From the NCBI GenBank assembly GCA_963575645.1, contig OY754470.1, positions 10,920,501 through 10,984,500 on the forward strand: a stretch of DNA of 64,000 nt. The letters are read 5' to 3'. The notes under the pieces are model-generated. The model saw nothing but the letters and a program-made list of their open reading frames with translations. It ran no database searches and had not been told where the DNA came from. Within the stretch, counting starts at the first letter, position 1, and every line of letters starts with the position of its first letter. Positions 40,401-56,300 of this stretch are shown here, piece after piece. The translations under genes were made by a program, and so were the position numbers. This DNA comes from Xanthostigma xanthostigma (lineage: Eukaryota > Arthropoda > Insecta > Raphidioptera > Raphidiidae).

Positions 40401-41226
40401 TTTTACTAGCGACCCGGTCCGCGCGAAATAGATACTGCAGAAAATCAAAGTGTACCTACGTACATTATTCTATGTAGGTAACAATTTGGGAGGATAATGA
40501 TGCAAGTCGCTATAATAATTACCTATTAGTTGCAAGATGACGGAATTGCTATTCATATTTATTAGGTACAAAAAAATCCAGACAACTGGACGACGGGACC
40601 ATTTCAACTCCAAAAATACTGACATTCATTGATATAACAAATACAACAAACGAAATAAATTCTTTTAATGCGTGTTATGACGCGGATAACGACTAGAATT
40701 AAATTTTGAAATAAGATATGTTTTTCGTTTCCATGGCTACATAATATGTTTTAACATGTAAAAATTAACCAAAGCATGCGTGTCAGCTAACTCATTTATT
40801 TTTGACAAACCTATTACAACAAATTAACAGCTGATTTTTTATTTTTTAATATATATGCGAAACTGCAAGGCTTAGAAAAAAATATCACAAATTTTCTTGC
40901 AAAAATAAACAACGTTATAATTTATAACCCTACGATGCTTTTCTGCGCATGCGAGATCTCAAAACGAAAAAAATATTGTAACATTTTGAAAACTGAATTT
41001 TGACTTAAATTAATACCTACAATTCCCTATTTGTAGAGTTGGAACTTGGAACGGTAAAATATAATTCAAGAATTTAAAATGTATGAAAAGAATTTTAATG
41101 GTTCGTTAATTGAGTAGAAATATTTCTTTATGTTGATTTTATATAACTGTAACGATAATTATAAATTTTGTACGATTAAATTTGAAGTTGAGAACCATTA
41201 CATGAAAAGAGCCCAGAAATATTTAC

Positions 41227-41492
41227 ATTTTTTGACGTGATAACGTCTTATAAATTGATGAAACACCGGCTGCATGCGTGAAAAAGTGTAACGTTCCGAA
41301 AAGTGTAGCGTTCCGCCTGACCCTGTGCGTGCAAGCGAAAGCGCAGTATAAGCGATAGAGAGTCGGTAAAAATATAGTTTGACAGCTACTAAAATTTAGG
41401 TTATGTATTATTATAAATATGATAGTCGAGCGGAATACGTTATCACGTAAAACTATCGTCCGTAAACCGACTTTACAGACAACCAATTTTTT
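41227..41492 (-). mobile_element. MITE family A, short form, copy 5
   Basis: Ends as in copy 2, with a core that contains AAGTTTGACAGC-type sequence (GTTTGACAGCTACTAAAATT), shared with copies 7, 8 and 9. Confidence 0.9.
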
Positions 41493-41806
41493 TCATAAAA
41501 AATCACTCTCAAGTTCGTGCATTTTAAAACTGGTTGCACTGTACCACAACCGTCTTGTAACAGTTGTAATGCGAAATGTGTAACACAATACGCATCGGAA
41601 ATGCACCGGACATATTTTCCGGTAAACGAGTCTTCTATTTATCATTGCACTCAATTTTATGTCGAGACGTGATACTTTTATTATCTGACGTCACAGACAA
41701 GTCATTCAGTTTGAATGACGAATGAAAATAGTTGATTCACGCTTAAACAGTTTTCTAGAGAGTTTGTGGGTACGCTTTTGACGCCTGACCGTTGAAATAT
41801 TTTATA

Positions 41807-42156
41807 CTAGCGGTCCCGCCCGGTTTCACCCGGGTGAAAAAGAATGAATGGGGGGGAGTGACATGAGTACGCACATTCATCTTAGTTTACCGCGATGAAT
41901 GTTGTGTCCAAATTTCATGATGATCGGAGTTACTGTTCAAATGTTTTTGTCGGACGGACAAATTTTGAGTTACATTTTGCAACATTTTTCATTGATGCTC
42001 CGCTCCTATTGATCGTAGCGTGATATTATATAGCCTATAGCCTTCGTCGATAAATAGGCTTTTCAACAAAAAAAATCAATTCGAACCAGTAGTTCCTGAG
42101 ATATTAGCACGTTCAACCAAACAAACAAACTCTTCAGCTTTATATATTAGTATAGA
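41807..42156 (-). mobile_element. Helitron-like element
   Basis: Minus strand: starts TCTATACTAATATATAAAGC after A, ends GGCGGGACCGCTAG before T, with CCCGGGTGAAACCGGGCGGG as a 3' hairpin. This is a textbook non-autonomous Helitron end structure. Confidence 0.75.
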
Positions 42157-42384
42157 TATAGGTAATGTATACATATTTCAATAAATTGTTATCGAGCAAA
42201 TTTATAAAACGATTTTTCTGTATTTTTAGATCTCTCGATATTAAAATATATTCTTCACAGACCTAGCAGGTGAGTTTCGAACTAATTTAATATACCTTGT
42301 ATTATGTACAATTAGTTAATAAAAATGGACCATGTTTCGCGCTACAGAAGTGAAACTTATTTACGCAAAATCTAGATCTAAAAG

Positions 42385-42765
42385 ACACTTGTCAAATACA
42401 AACCTGCACGACCAGCACAATACAAGCCTGCAACCAGCACGATGTCGCACACATAATATACCAGCACAAACCATCTTAAATCAGTAAATCTTAGTGCAGG
42501 TTCGTAATATGCGGTACAGACATTTTGGAGTTTTCAAGTAGTTTTATCATTGCAAATTAATTAATGAAAACGACACATCATTAGCACACTAGATGGATTC
42601 AACACGGCGGACAGAAACTGCAGACGGCCGGCTGACTGCCGTTGCTAGCTGCTGGTTGCAGGTGCTGGTCTAGCGTGCGCTACTTCCTTAAATAACATGG
42701 ATACTACGAACAGGCTTTTTTGATCCATGTTGTGCTGGTTGTGCAGGTTTATGCTTGACAAGTGT
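42385..42765. mobile_element. Inverted-repeat element with ACACTTGTCAA ends
   Basis: ACACTTGTCAAATACAAACC, TGCACGACCAGCAC on the left and the complement of TGTGCTGGTTGTGCAGGT, TTATGCTTGACAAGTGT on the right. CCTGCAACCAGCAC also recurs in both arms. Confidence 0.75.
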
Positions 42766-45294
<2,529 letters not shown>

Positions 45295-46426
45295 CGTTTA
45301 TTTATTTTGTTTAATATGTATTATATTTCAAATTGTGATATCGCTATAACCATTAACCATATATTTAATTAGAGTTCACACATTTTTAGAATTTGAAATC
45401 TTTTGTTAGAAGTTTGTTTTTAGTAACTGTTTTTGTGTAAAATATTTCCAGTAAATCTCGTTTGACACGATTTTTACTGAATATTTGAATACAAATTATT
45501 AAAAAAACGACAAATTGTTTTTTGTGTACATAAATTAATTTTAATTTAAAATCTCTACAATTAACTTCCAAAAAGAATTTTTATTAGATATATGATTCAT
45601 ATCTTTTTATTTGTTTTTAAGAATCCTTGTTTAAAGAATGCAATTAGGAATTAATTTAAATATTTTTTTCAAGGCTACGGAATACATGATACTTCTTAAA
45701 GTAGGTGTTAAATGCTTTATTTATGAATAAATTATTGTTTAGATATATGTACATAATGTCAAAAAAAAGTTATAAACTTTGATAGTTGAATAAAATTCTA
45801 TTCTATATAGTTTAAAAATAATTGGGCTATAGTAAAATAATAACAGTACGGTTTGCTTAATAGAGCCGTCAAGAAATAAAACAATGTTATGCAATACCCG
45901 TCCCCGTCATGTGAAAAATACATGTTACACATGTTCTTTCCAATGGCGCTGTTTATTTTTTTTTAAAGAAAATATTTCAAAAGTTATTAATTAAAAAGAA
46001 CATTTTTGCGCCTGGATAAGAAATTTTGAAGGAAAAATTTCGCGGTGGAATTTTGATATTTTATTCTACACACCTTCCCAAACACGTTTCACAAGGAATC
46101 ATGTAAGGGAGAATTTTTCCGAAGTGAAAATCTAATTTTTTCCCATTACGCTGGTTGTTCTTGCTGTAGCACGTGTTCTGTATCTACGAGTTGGGCCTCC
46201 AATATCGAATCATCCTCAATTCGAGAACTAGTTTCGATATTTGGTTCTCAGTTTCGGAATTAGTTCCGATAACGAGAACAATCTACAAAAAACACAGTAG
46301 GTATGTAGAATAAAATGTTTTTTTGTTAATCAAATTATGTTCCCATATGAAAGAATGTTAAATGAAATTTTTGACCGAAATTGCGGCATTGCGAAATCCC
46401 TACCTACTGCGATCTTGAATGAAAAA

Positions 46427-47088
46427 AATGGTTGTCTGTAAAGTCGGTTTACGGACGATAGTTTTACGTGATAACGTATTCCGTAATACATAACCTAAAC
46501 CTCCCAAAATTTGGTTTCAATCCGCTTATCCTTGGTGTCGGAATGATAAGAAATGTCAAAAGTGACGTTTGCAACTTACAAAGTATTATGTTCTAATAAT
46601 AATTAGTTATTCCAATACTTAACTTAGAAGGCTTTGCATTTCACAATATACTAATGTCAAAAAATTGAATTAAACATTAGAAATGCAGCTGTTTTCATGT
46701 TAAGACAAGACATACGTTTGCTTCTAATTTCCATGTACGGCAAACAAAGACAACCGACCGCGTCGCGCCATGCATTACACAACATTGCATTTATACAGCT
46801 ATTTTTCTATATAAATTTGTATAAAATATTTTTCTATATAAATTTGTATAAAAAAACTGTTTAGGCAAATTCTGTTATACGAAATCTATGTAAAATGTTC
46901 TCCTCTTTCGTTTAAGACTGGTTTCAAACCGATCTGATTTAAATTGAGCGAGAAATTAGCAAAAAGCACGCACAGGGTCAGGCGGAACGTTAGGAACGTT
47001 ACGTTACACTTTTTCGAACATGCAGCCGGTGTTTTATCAATTTATAATATTGGTGATTCATCAATTTATAAGACGTTATCACGTCAAT
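46427..47088 (+). mobile_element. MITE family A, long form, copy 6 (uninterrupted)
   Basis: 662 bases with both ends. It is the intact reference for copy 1, and carries the single GTATTAT (about 46586) that is duplicated around the 3.45 kb element at 9147-12595. Confidence 0.92.
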
Positions 47089-47869
47089 AAATTTCTGCTT
47101 TCCTACCTTGCGATCTTCAGGAATGAGTCACAATGTTCTGTCATCTCGTGTATTATGAGCTTTGATTCAGAACGCCGCGTATTACCTCACCACCTACTAT
47201 GCTATATCGTCGAAGAACATATAGTTTAGTTGATCCCACATGAGTCAACACAATTCTGAACCGAGGCTAGATGTTATGCAGTTAGATCAGAAACCGGATC
47301 TTTGCTAATCGATAGTCATAAAATGTATCCTCGTGTAAAATGTTTTTTGGGAACTATTTAAACTACACTGAGAAGAAGTTTCATCACATAAATTATTACG
47401 GAATCCGGTTTATTTACCAATCGTAATACTGGACTTTGAAGATAACTGTTAATTTGAAGATTCTATTTATGTAATTTATTGTTATACAGCTGCTTTTTGA
47501 ATCAGACTGAGAGTGCTCTCAGAAGTTCTTCATAAATTATACCTACGTCGTGCTATTTTTAATATAATTGGCGCAGTAGATACTTATTATTGTTGGGATC
47601 AATTTTTTTAATTAACAGTTTACTACTTGTTAATCGGAAGTCCTTTTAACTTCAATCATTTTAATTGGTGTATTTAGGGGTTGAAATTTTTTTCTGAGAT
47701 CGGAAACACCGAAAAAATTACGTTTTTGTTTAAAAATTATAATTTATCCTTTAACTGTAAACTAAAATATATTCTTAAAATTTTTACGAATACGGCTTTG
47801 AAGGGACGAATTCACACAATTTTTAAAAACATACAATACACGTTCGCATGGATAGTGAATTACTTAGGT

Positions 47870-48354
47870 ATACAGGGTGAGTTTTAAGTTGATGCTTTTT
47901 TTTACAGCGTGTAAAAATCAAATAGACGAGCAAATATTTCAAATAGTTTTTTTATCAAAACTCAAAAATAAGAGAGAAACAGCCTTTCTAAGTTTAAATA
48001 AATTTTATTAAATTTTCTTTAATTTTGAGGTCGGTCCTGGGGTTATATTATGTCACTATGGAAATATGTTATTGTTATCAAGTATTCACAAAAATAATTG
48101 AGGCACACACAATTCTCTCAAAAACAGAAAAATACACATACTTGATAATAACAACTTATTTCCATAGTGACATAATATAACCCCAGGACCGACCTCAAAA
48201 TTAAAGAAAATTTAATAAAATTTATTTAAACTTCGAAAGGCTGTTTATCTCTTATTTTTGAGTTTTGATAAAAAACTATTTGAAATATTTGCTCGTCTAT
48301 TTGATTTTTACACACTGTAAAAAAGAAAGCATCAACTTAAAACTCACCCTGTAT
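47870..48354. mobile_element. Foldback element with ATACAGGGTGAG ends
   Basis: Arms of about 190-200 bases: ATACAGGGTGAGTTTTAAGT, GACGAGCAAATATTTCAAAT, GAGGTCGGTCCTGGGG, TTATATTATGTCACTATGGA, then a loop of about 80 bases and the near-identical complement. No ORF. Confidence 0.9.
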
Positions 48355-48400
48355 ACTTTGATAGATAATATCTAGCAAAGTATATACCTAAGTAATTCTA

Positions 48401-48462
48401 AAACTAAAAAAACTTCTTATATATATTATACCTATATAAGAAGTTTTTTTAGTTTTAGATTG
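48401..48462. repeat. Short AT-rich palindrome
   Basis: TCTAAAACTAAAAAAACTTC and the complement GAAGTTTTTTTAGTTTTAGA around a TATATA-rich loop. Confidence 0.8.
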
Positions 48463-49398
48463 CCTATGTACCTATGTAGGTGAGCCGTACTTGATTACTT
48501 ATTGTACGTAAGTATTAAGTAAAAATATTCGAAGTTGATTTATCGAAATCGTGTGCGATACCAGTCGTGTTCAACGATTTCACAATTTGACTGATGTGAC
48601 ATAATTAATCATACAATCAACGATTGATAAAGATGAAAAAATATACGGGGCGTAATTAAATAATTAATAACACAATATTACGAACTAATTTGATTTATTT
48701 CAGATATTTAAAAACGTAATTTTTGTAAAATTATAAAAATATCAGATAATCATGCGTGTAAATGACATTCTTTTTAACTTGCATTGATTGCAATTTGCAG
48801 TTATAGATTTATAAACCTAATTGCGAATATGCGTGGATGCCTGTTAACTATTGACCCGTATTTTATTTTTATAGATAGTATTTTTTAACAATATTAATTC
48901 GCTAAGTCAAAAACTATAACTGATCCAAAAGGTCAAACGAACACGGTCATGTATAGTCTATAAACTTTCACTTCAATCTGACTAATTCAGGAATTTCATT
49001 ATTACTTACACATAATATATTATTATTGTGTTAGACGGCATATCATATAAAAATATAAAAAGAATTGTTTGTCTCTGGCCAAAAGCAATTTGCTTTCCAA
49101 ATTATTATCATATAAAATTAGTCAAGTATTATTGTTCACGTTTCTACATTTTAGGAAACGATACAGCAGTGGCAAAGGTACGATTGAAATCTGGAAGGAA
49201 AAACTAAATCTAAATAAAATATTTGTCATTAGTTGTTCACGATATGAATAATTCAGTACCTATTCAATAAAATACAGGAACATATTCAAAATTTGTATCT
49301 ACAAATAGCCCTAGTCCTTGATTTTGTCAGTACAGATTTGATTGCAAAAGCTGATTTTGACGAGCTCTCGCCATTTTAGTAGCCGGATTAGAATGATC

Positions 49399-49651
49399 AT
49401 TTTGACGTGATAACGTCTTATAAATTGATGAAACACCAGCTGCACGCACGAAAAAGTGTAACGCCGTAACGTTCCGCCTGACCCTGTGCGTGCAAGCGAG
49501 AGCGCAGTATAAGCGATAGAGAAGCACGATCGGCCCAAGTTTGACAGCTACTAAAATTTAGGTTATGTATTATTAAATATGATATTCGAGCGGAATATGT
49601 TATCACGTAAAACTATCGTCCGTAAACCGACTTTACAGACAACCAATTTTT
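49399..49651 (-). mobile_element. MITE family A, short form, copy 7
   Basis: Both ends present; very close to copy 8 in the core (GCGTTCCGCCTGACCCTG-like text). Small open frames inside are not genes. Confidence 0.9.
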
Positions 49652-52176
49652 GTTAAGATTGAGTATTGATTCGTAAGTTGTAGTGTAACAAAATTAATTC
49701 GAGTGATGTTATATTCAGACAGATATTCTCGAATTTAGGTATAATATAACGAAAAACTAGCAAAAACACTAAATTGCACGCAAAGGTTCCGTTAAAGTTT
49801 TATACATTCATTATTGTTGGTGTAGCAAAGCATAATGTTTAGTCGGTACCGTACAGAGATGAGCGTAATTAAAATTAGAGGTATTGTAAAAACTACATTC
49901 ACTTTCATAATTTTCTTAATTTTATGTTTATTGTTATTTCGCTTCAAATATATTGTTTACAAAAAGAAGAAAAAGAGATTTTAAAAAATTGCTAGAGATA
50001 TTCCATATTATTATTATTTTACAAGAAATCGGTAATTGGAATGTATTTTTATTATTGTCAGGTACCTAGATAGGTATGCGATGAAATACATCAGAAAAAA
50101 GACGAAACAAAAAGTCGGCATGGCTAAAACATTTCATTTTAGTTGGAAAACGTAAAAGTCAATACGAGTACCTCCGTTGTAATTTGTAAAGTCTATTTTT
50201 GTCTTCTTTTCATATCACGTATAGCCATATTTATCGAACATTATTAAAGATAGTAATTAGTAATCTTGGAACAAATGTATTGGTTAGATAAAAATTTACT
50301 TTCAATTCACCAAACACAATTACAGGTAGAAAATTTATTCAAAGATTAAATACTCATTTTTCATTTTGTTAACTTACTATTTTGACGTTCACCCAAAAAT
50401 CCTATCGATGGCGTTAGTGTAGACGTCAAAACAAAAAATTTAATAAAATAATAATGTTTTATCCTAACCCAGGTTGCACACAAAACTTCCACCAACATTA
50501 ATGTTTTACAACTATACACTTCACACAAGGTTAATAAACATAATTCACAAGAAGAAACTGTACATATAATACTTCACGCTTATAGGTTAGGTATTATGAT
50601 CTGTGTGGCGGCCATTATTATTTTATCAGCAAATAAAAATTTATACCTTAAAATTAAGACAGAATAGATTTATACCTGCAGTAAACATTATTATGCTTGG
50701 CGAATTGAAATACCGCTATTTATTTGGAGGATAAGAAACAAATGAACTGAATAAATAACTACTTAGGTTCTGTGAATATGGCCGCTAGTTGTCCCGCCCT
50801 CCTCTAATTCAGCACCCCAGGCTAAAGCCCCGTCAGCCGCCTGACGCATGGGCATAATGTGAAAAAGTTTGGGAGCCGCTAGGATCGCTATATCTAACTA
50901 TCCAACGAGAATGACAATAATCTAACAGCTAACTGCAATCGGATGATTTATATGCAAATGATGTACAGCTTTGGTGGCCGTGACATTTAGCTAGCTGCGG
51001 GTTCATCACTGCGCGACGTTCAGTTCAGGTTGCCGTAATAAGGCGTTCACACTTAAAAGTCTACAGTACCGTCTATTCAACACAGCGGTCTTCAAACTTC
51101 CTGAAGCTTATAACTTTTAGTATAGATTTTAGGGTGAGATTAGATTTCTGCCGCAATGTCAATGCAGGGTCATTCCATGTCAAATCGACCGATAGTTGGA
51201 ATCGACCCTTTCGAAATTTGATCAGAAGTTTTTTTTCATCCTATAACGAAGTTTTACCAACGGGAAAGAATTAAATTTTTTTTCAAAAGACTTGCAAAAT
51301 TCAAGAATTTATCATTTTTTAGAACTTTCCAAGTTTATTTCTTGAATATTTCGAAAACTATTATAGTTCATTTTTACACATTAGTTCTTATGTTTAAATT
51401 TTTCCACCATCTACACTGTCACTTCCACCACTTGTTTTTTTTTTATTTATGTTCTATAGCCAAAATATCAGAATATTGTGTTGTCATTAAAACTTGACAG
51501 GAATGCAAAGTTTCTCGTTAATTGGACATTCGAAAGAAGATGAAAATCAAGTTGCAAGATTTTTTTGCATACATTATACGTACAACAAGGTATAAGTGAA
51601 GCTAACATAAGCGTTTTAAAAACAAATAGTGATATCAATGAACGTATAGGATAGTAACCGACCGGTGATTTTAATGAGCGATGTACCTACAGAATTGAAT
51701 AGAAACCATTTATATTTAATAATTATTTTGCATAATATCTATTCATTGCACATGTCAATACATCATACTTGTAAAAGAAAACCAGTTTTGTGCTATAATT
51801 AATATGCATAATAAATATATTATATATTAATAATGAAAAATCGTTCTAACAGTACTTCCATGTTCTCTAATGCAGGTATACGGTCATACGTAATAATATG
51901 TCGGCCGGTGGACCGGATTCTCGTTGCGTAACATCTTATGTTGTTGTGTATGTATATATTTCTTTTTGGTTAATTATGATTACATTCTGTAGGTATAGTT
52001 TAATAAACCTTTATTATTATAAATATACAATTTTTTCACCATCGTGTCTTACATATATGCACAAAACTTTTGAATGAATAAACAAAACGTAAAAAAACTG
52101 AACATCCTGCAAAAGTCTGCACTCCCCCTTTGAAGGATTGAAGGATAAAATCACAGGTTTTAATTTTCTCCTTAAG
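49652..52176. other. Gap: no gene seen
   Basis: Unassigned AT-rich sequence with scattered repeat fragments (51470-51615 resembles 640-745; GGTCATTCCATGTCAAATCG near 51170 looks like a dispersed repeat). No supported exon. Confidence 0.35.
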
Positions 52177-52566
52177 AGTATTCGTCCCTGCAAATACCCC
52201 TTGCACCCTTCATCTCAAATCTTTTCCCCTCGCCTAAAAACGGTTCGCGCTCTCCCGACGCTATTTTTAAAGCTAGAGGGTTCTGGTAAACGCCAAATGA
52301 AAGACAAAGAATCAGACTACAGATCCTTTAGGCTAATTTTTTGAAAAAAAATCCTGAAAAAACTTACAACCTTTTGAAAAAAATAATAAGTTACGTAATA
52401 TTTTACACGTAGGCGAAACTGTTTTTCAAAAAATTCGCCTGAAGGATCTGTAGTCTGATTCTTTGTCTTTCATTTGGCGTTTACCAGAACCCTCTAGCTT
52501 TAAAAATAGCGTCGGGGAAAAGATTTGAGATGAAGGGTGCAGGGGGTATTTGCAGGGACGAATACT
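52177..52566. mobile_element. Foldback element, ~150 bp arms
   Basis: AGTATTCGTCCCTGCAAATA, CCCTTCATCTCAAATCTTTT, CCAAATGAAAGACAAAGAAT, CAGACTACAGATCC and the complement. Left and right arms differ by an indel of about 15 bases after CTTTTCCCC. The open frame 52138-52344 is a by-product. Confidence 0.85.
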
Positions 52567-53144
52567 CCTAACTGTACATGAAATAGGTTATTGGTTAAAG
52601 AAATATGTTTATTGTTTATTTAACCACTAGTATTCCATTCGGCCTGACGTGCCCCGGTGCAGTTCTCGATGCCGAAAACGACATTAGATTGTAAATAATA
52701 GTGCACAGTAACCATAGTAACACTGTACAATTAAAAATATTTAAGATTTGTTGTGATTATTACATTATCAGTGTAAGCAAGTATACAAGTTAGTAAAACT
52801 TTATTCATTTATTAAACATATTTATCTTTGGCAGATTAGTACTCTCTGCTTTTACGAAACCGTCTTCCATGATGCGAAATCAATAAAATATGGGATAGAA
52901 GTCTATAAATGTGATAATAACTTCAAAATAACACACAGCACAACATAAACGTAAGTAGTTTACAGACGTAGTGACGTCACGCTGGAATCCAACAACTTTT
53001 GAAGAACAGATTAAAAAATACAGTTCTTAAAATTGAATTATAAAATTTATAGTACGTTATTATGAATAGAAATCAACATTTCTCGTTTACTTTTTACAAA
53101 ATCTATCAGGAATATTATTAGATTTTTTCTTATATGTTGCAAAC

Positions 53145-53650
53145 TATTCAGCCTGCATTCCAAATTTCAGCATTCTAGGATTACTGGAATGACCTTTCTT
53201 ACGGGTTTATAGAAATCTGCGCCCTCCATTTTCTGGGATTGAGGAAGAAAATCATTAATTGTGTGTTAACCAACTAAATTTAATTTTTCTTCTTTTTGTA
53301 AATATGATTTTATAAAGTTTTATGTACAGGGGCAGGAGGAAGATCAAACTCTAGTTTGATCCTGTCCCTATTGCCTAAATTTGTACATTTAGAGCAATAA
53401 AAATTTATTATTATTATTATTAATTTTCTCGTTATTTGCACGCGAAACCCAGCCTGCATTCCAAATTTTAGCTTTTTAGGACTACGGCAAGCACCCAAAC
53501 ATTTTGATGATCATAAGTGAGTGAGTGATGAAATCAATGAACTTTGCGTATTAATAAAATCTAAAGTAGCCCGGTAATAAAATTGAAATTTGGTACGTTA
53601 CATAAACTTGGTAACTCCATCCTATTTTGAAAATTTCAGACCGAAAGTGT
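53145..53650 (+). repeat. Dispersed retroelement-like fragments
   Basis: CAGCCTGCATTCCAAATTT occurs twice (about 53151 and 53450), and a TTATTATTATTATT tail follows TAGAGCAATAAAAATT (about 53390), as in non-LTR 3' ends. It shares words with 21990-22250. Confidence 0.45.
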
Positions 53651-54150
53651 TACTCAGACCGAAGTTACGAGGATTCAAAAATACGCCGAAACGCTTCGAG
53701 AAAATGCAGTGACTTAAAAAATAAATAAATTACTCTGTTATGTTAATAGGGATTCGCGACAAATTTATTAATCTCTAGTCTAAAGGGTCTGTAGGGGGGA
53801 AAGTTTAGGACACGCAGATACAGGAAATTCGAAAAGTTAAAAAATTCCGGTTTTACACATAAGCGAATGAGAAAGAGAGAACAGGCAGGAAAGAAAATTA
53901 TTTTGCCTTGTGTTTACATACTCTATTATTAACGCCAATCCCGTTATAATAAACTTACTTTTACGTGTGTCGCTTTACGATAGGACTTTATTACTTACAA
54001 CATCTATAAACAATTACAAGAACTAATCACAGAGACTTTGGCTATGCACTTTCTTCCTGTATATTTATAATAACAAAGATATAAAATTTTAATATTGCAA
54101 CTCGACGTATCGCACTCATAATTGCTCGATTAATGATTTAATTGCAATTA

Positions 54151-54263
54151 AATGATACCGCCAAGAAAGCTTTAATAATAGAAACTGATATTTTGATATG
54201 TTATTAGTAATAACATATCAAAATATCAGTTTCTATTATTAAAGCTTTCTTGGCGGTATCATT
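54151..54263. repeat. Perfect 113 bp palindrome
   Basis: Two 55-base arms (AATGATACCGCCAAGAAAGC, TTTAATAATAGAAACTGATA, TTTTGATATGTTATT) with a three-base loop (AGT); I see no mismatch. AAATGATACCTCCAAGAAA at about 54377 looks like a third, diverged copy of the arm end. Confidence 0.95.
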
Positions 54264-54479
54264 TTATTGTTTTAAGATTTAAAAAGGCTAAATTAGCAAT
54301 AAAACATTTTTTTTAATAGAATCATAAAAAAATGTTCTATTAGGTACTAATTTAGTCTTTATTCAAATTTTAAAACAAATGATACCTCCAAGAAATGGAT
54401 GTAAAAATTAAAATTATTTGTTGAATTGCTTTTATTTTAAACCAAGGGAATTTTATTGATTCAACATAACATGTTTTAA

Positions 54480-54734
54480 AAAATTGGTTGTCTGTAAAGT
54501 CGGTTTACGGACGATAGTTTTACGTGATAACGTATTCCGCTCGAATATCATATTTGATAATACATAACCTAAATTTTAGTAGCTGTCAAACTTGGGCCGA
54601 TCGTGCTTCTCTATCGCTTATACTGCGCTCTCGCTTGCACGTACAGGGTCAGGCGGAACGTTACGGCGTTACACTTTTTCGTGCGTGCAGCTGGTGTTTC
54701 ATCAATTATTTATAAGACGTTATCACGTCAAAAA
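54480..54734 (+). mobile_element. MITE family A, short form, copy 8
   Basis: Both ends intact; core almost the same as copy 7 in reverse orientation. Confidence 0.92.
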
Positions 54735-55149
54735 TGTATTTGTGGGAATCAAAAAAAAGTACTTAAGCCACAAACGATCTTTCAAAAGCTTATCAATAAA
54801 AATGCATTATATGAGGAAGTAATTATTAATTAAATGTTGAATGTGCCTGACTTTCCAGTTTCGTTTTGGTATTATCCTGATCATTTTTTAGTACACATTC
54901 CTAAAGTGCGTTCTGCTGTTCGTATTCAGAAAGCCCTTGTTAATATGGAGAACTTAAACTTTACACAAAGTATAGGCCACAGGACCGTAATCCCTGGCAA
55001 ATGAAGTAGAGGGTTTTTTCGAGAGAAAAAAACATTTCATAACCATTGCATATTGTAGCTACATACCTGACGAGAACAGGTCTATATAAAAATATTATAC
55101 CAATATTTAATAAACAGATAACGTCACATGAATTCTTCTTAAATATATA

Positions 55150-55324
55150 TTTTTGACGTGATAACGTCTTATAAATTGATGAAACACCGGCTGCATGCAC
55201 GAAAAACTGTCACGTTCTGAAATGTGTCACGTTCCGCCTGTCAGCTACTAAAATTTAGGTTATGTATTATTAAAATATATGATATTCGAGCGGAATACGT
55301 TATCACGTAAAACTATCGTCCGTA
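55150..55324 (-). mobile_element. MITE family A, short form, copy 9, truncated
   Basis: The left end TTTTTGACGTGATAACGTC is present, but the right end stops after CGTAAAACTATCGTCCGTAA; the outer CCGACTTTACAGACAACC is missing. The core is also shortened. Confidence 0.88.
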
Positions 55325-55888
55325 ATTTAAGATATCACAGTGTCCTTTTTGTGACAATATTGACTGTTTGAACGGCAATGATTGTGCGAATGCATTTTAG
55401 TTAATACTTATCAACAAAGAAGTAAATGCTCGTATGCCGTGAAACAGTTTCCAAGGCCGCAAACATGGAAATACGCTCTTTTTTACTTGCATACTTGCAT
55501 ACAATTAAGAGTCAATATAATACACAAGTATACATAATACATGCATTACACAGTATATTTACCTACAAATAACGGGGATATTCATTTGACGCTGTGTAGT
55601 GATTCATAATAAATCAGTATAAGATTACAAGAAGGTTTCAGTAAACGTCACGTCAAGATGCTAAGGCAATTTGGCTGTTACTTTTTTTCGTGCCGGCTTT
55701 TCGGGTATGATAGAGGCGTTCCCAAAATAATAGTCGGTTTTCGATAAAACTTAAAGCTGTTAATTGGTCGTTGATCGCATTAGGTTTCGTTAAATTCAGC
55801 GCAGTAAATAGTAAAAAATAAATTTATTTCTCTTCTTCAACGTTTAGAAGCGTTGGACACTAGGCTTTTTAAATGAAATACAGACAGT

Positions 55889-55986
55889 CAAGGGCGTAGT
55901 TATGGGGGGATGTTTGATATTAATAAAACTTAAAATATTGATTTTTTGCTTTAACCTTTCCCCAGAAAAAAATATCTACGCCCTTG
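55889..55986. mobile_element. 98 bp hAT-like MITE with CAAGGGCGTAG ends
   Basis: The inverted ends CAAGGGCGTAG and CTACGCCCTTG are perfect; the flanks CAGACAGT and CAGCCAGT match at 7 of 8 positions, as expected for an 8 bp duplication. Confidence 0.75.
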
Positions 55987-56300
55987 CAGCCAGTGAACGC
56001 CCTACGCTCTGAAACGCTATATAGAAGAGATAAAGGAGTACTAAATATGTGCATAAGAATATATAACAAAATACCCAGCCATATGCAAAACTTAAAAATG
56101 CCGTCCTTCAAAAAACATTTAAAAAAAATTTTATTAACAAAAAACTACTATAATCTGAAAGAATTTGTTGACTGGTACTCTTTCAACTTCGTTTTTTAAT
56201 GTAACTTTTAATTTTTAATGTAACTTTTAGTAAGTATATATTTGTATGACGTCTTGCATACCTTTCGGTTTAACTGCAAATAAAATTTATTATTATTATT
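55987..56300 (+). pseudogene. LINE fragment: C-terminus of a reverse-transcriptase ORF and 3' tail
   Basis: The frame to 56199 reads LRSETLYRRDKGVLNMCIRI, then YNKIPSHMQNLKMPSFKKHL and LLTKNYYNLKEFVDW. The Y-N-K-I/L-P, F-K-x-x-L-K-x-x-L-L and Y-Y-x-x-x-E-F pattern is typical of the very end of non-LTR retrotransposon ORF2 proteins in insects. A 3' UTR and a (TTA)n tail (about 56285-56300) follow. The 5' part is absent; a MITE borders it. Confidence 0.7.
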
